30,995 nucleotides of DNA from the NCBI GenBank assembly GCA_001642005.1, contig LWCA01000349.1, positions 1 to 30,995 of the forward strand. The letters run 5' to 3'. The DNA comes from Intoshia linei (taxonomy: Eukaryota > Orthonectida > Rhopaluridae). The translations under genes and the position numbers were made by a program. The notes under the pieces are model-generated. The model had not been told where the DNA came from. It saw only the letters and a program-made list of their open reading frames with translations, and searched no databases. Every line of letters starts with the position of its first letter. Position 1 is the stretch's first letter. Positions 30,832 through 30,995 of this stretch are shown here, piece by piece.

Positions 30832-30995
30832 CAGTGGGCGACATAAGTCTTAGGCACCCCATTGTAATTAATTTAAATACTCCTGGTTCATGATATAAGA
30901 TATTTTCTTATGTCATATCTAGTGTATGATCAAGAACAAACATTTAACAACCCTAAAAAAGTAAAAACTATAAAAATTTTTTAATAATTAATGAA
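30832..30995 (+). mobile_element. Left end of a Tc1-like element, cut by the window edge
   Basis: After a TA (30830-30831) the sequence reads CAGTGGGCGACATAAGTCTT followed by AGGCACCCC. This is a common form of Tc1-type terminal repeat. The element continues beyond the window, so neither the transposase nor the other end can be judged. Confidence 0.6.

Overview
The window is strongly AT-rich nuclear DNA from an animal, most likely an arthropod and probably an insect. The reasons are spliced genes of animal type (MFAP1, a Cdc20-family WD40 protein), GT-AG introns that can be as short as 35 nt, a 5S rRNA gene, and many cut-and-paste transposons (Tigger/pogo, hAT, piggyBac-like, Merlin, a Chapaev-like element, a Tc1-type end). 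I cannot name the species.

Layout. 1-2368: transposon debris with a decayed Tigger element (413-1526). 2369-11400: a degenerate tandem array, monomer about 945 bp, carrying four intact 80-codon ORFs on the minus strand (3099-3341, 6263-6505, 7208-7450, 10891-11133). The array is broken by two hAT elements with 8-bp target duplications (3659-5945 and 7891-10141). Each hAT has been invaded again: the first by a Chapaev-like element with a 4-bp duplication, the second by a hAT-like MITE that itself carries a piggyBac-like MITE. 11668-12789: an intronless 373-aa ORF of unknown function (minus). 13548-16416: the spliceosomal gene MFAP1, seven exons (plus). 16912-17030: a single 5S rRNA gene. 17031-20199: gene-poor, with one dispersed repeat copy. 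20200-23078: a divergent Cdc20/Fizzy-family activator, possibly cortex-like, four exons (plus). 24688-26039: a decayed transposon protein next to a Merlin element. 26506-29318: a predicted five-exon gene of unknown function whose introns hold a hAT MITE and a dispersed repeat. 29319-30995: further repeats and a Tc1-like end cut by the window edge.

The host genes show no operon-like relationship. MFAP1 acts in pre-mRNA splicing and the Cdc20-family protein in APC/C activation. The best candidate for something undescribed is the tandem family of 80-aa ORFs. Its reading frames survive, including compensating 3-nt indels, while its spacers have been invaded and scrambled, and two distant copies share a 188-bp identical tract. 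A second candidate is a dispersed repeat family that begins with a 40-nt hairpin whose stem shows paired changes between copies. Family assignments rest on recognising motifs by eye; no database search was run.
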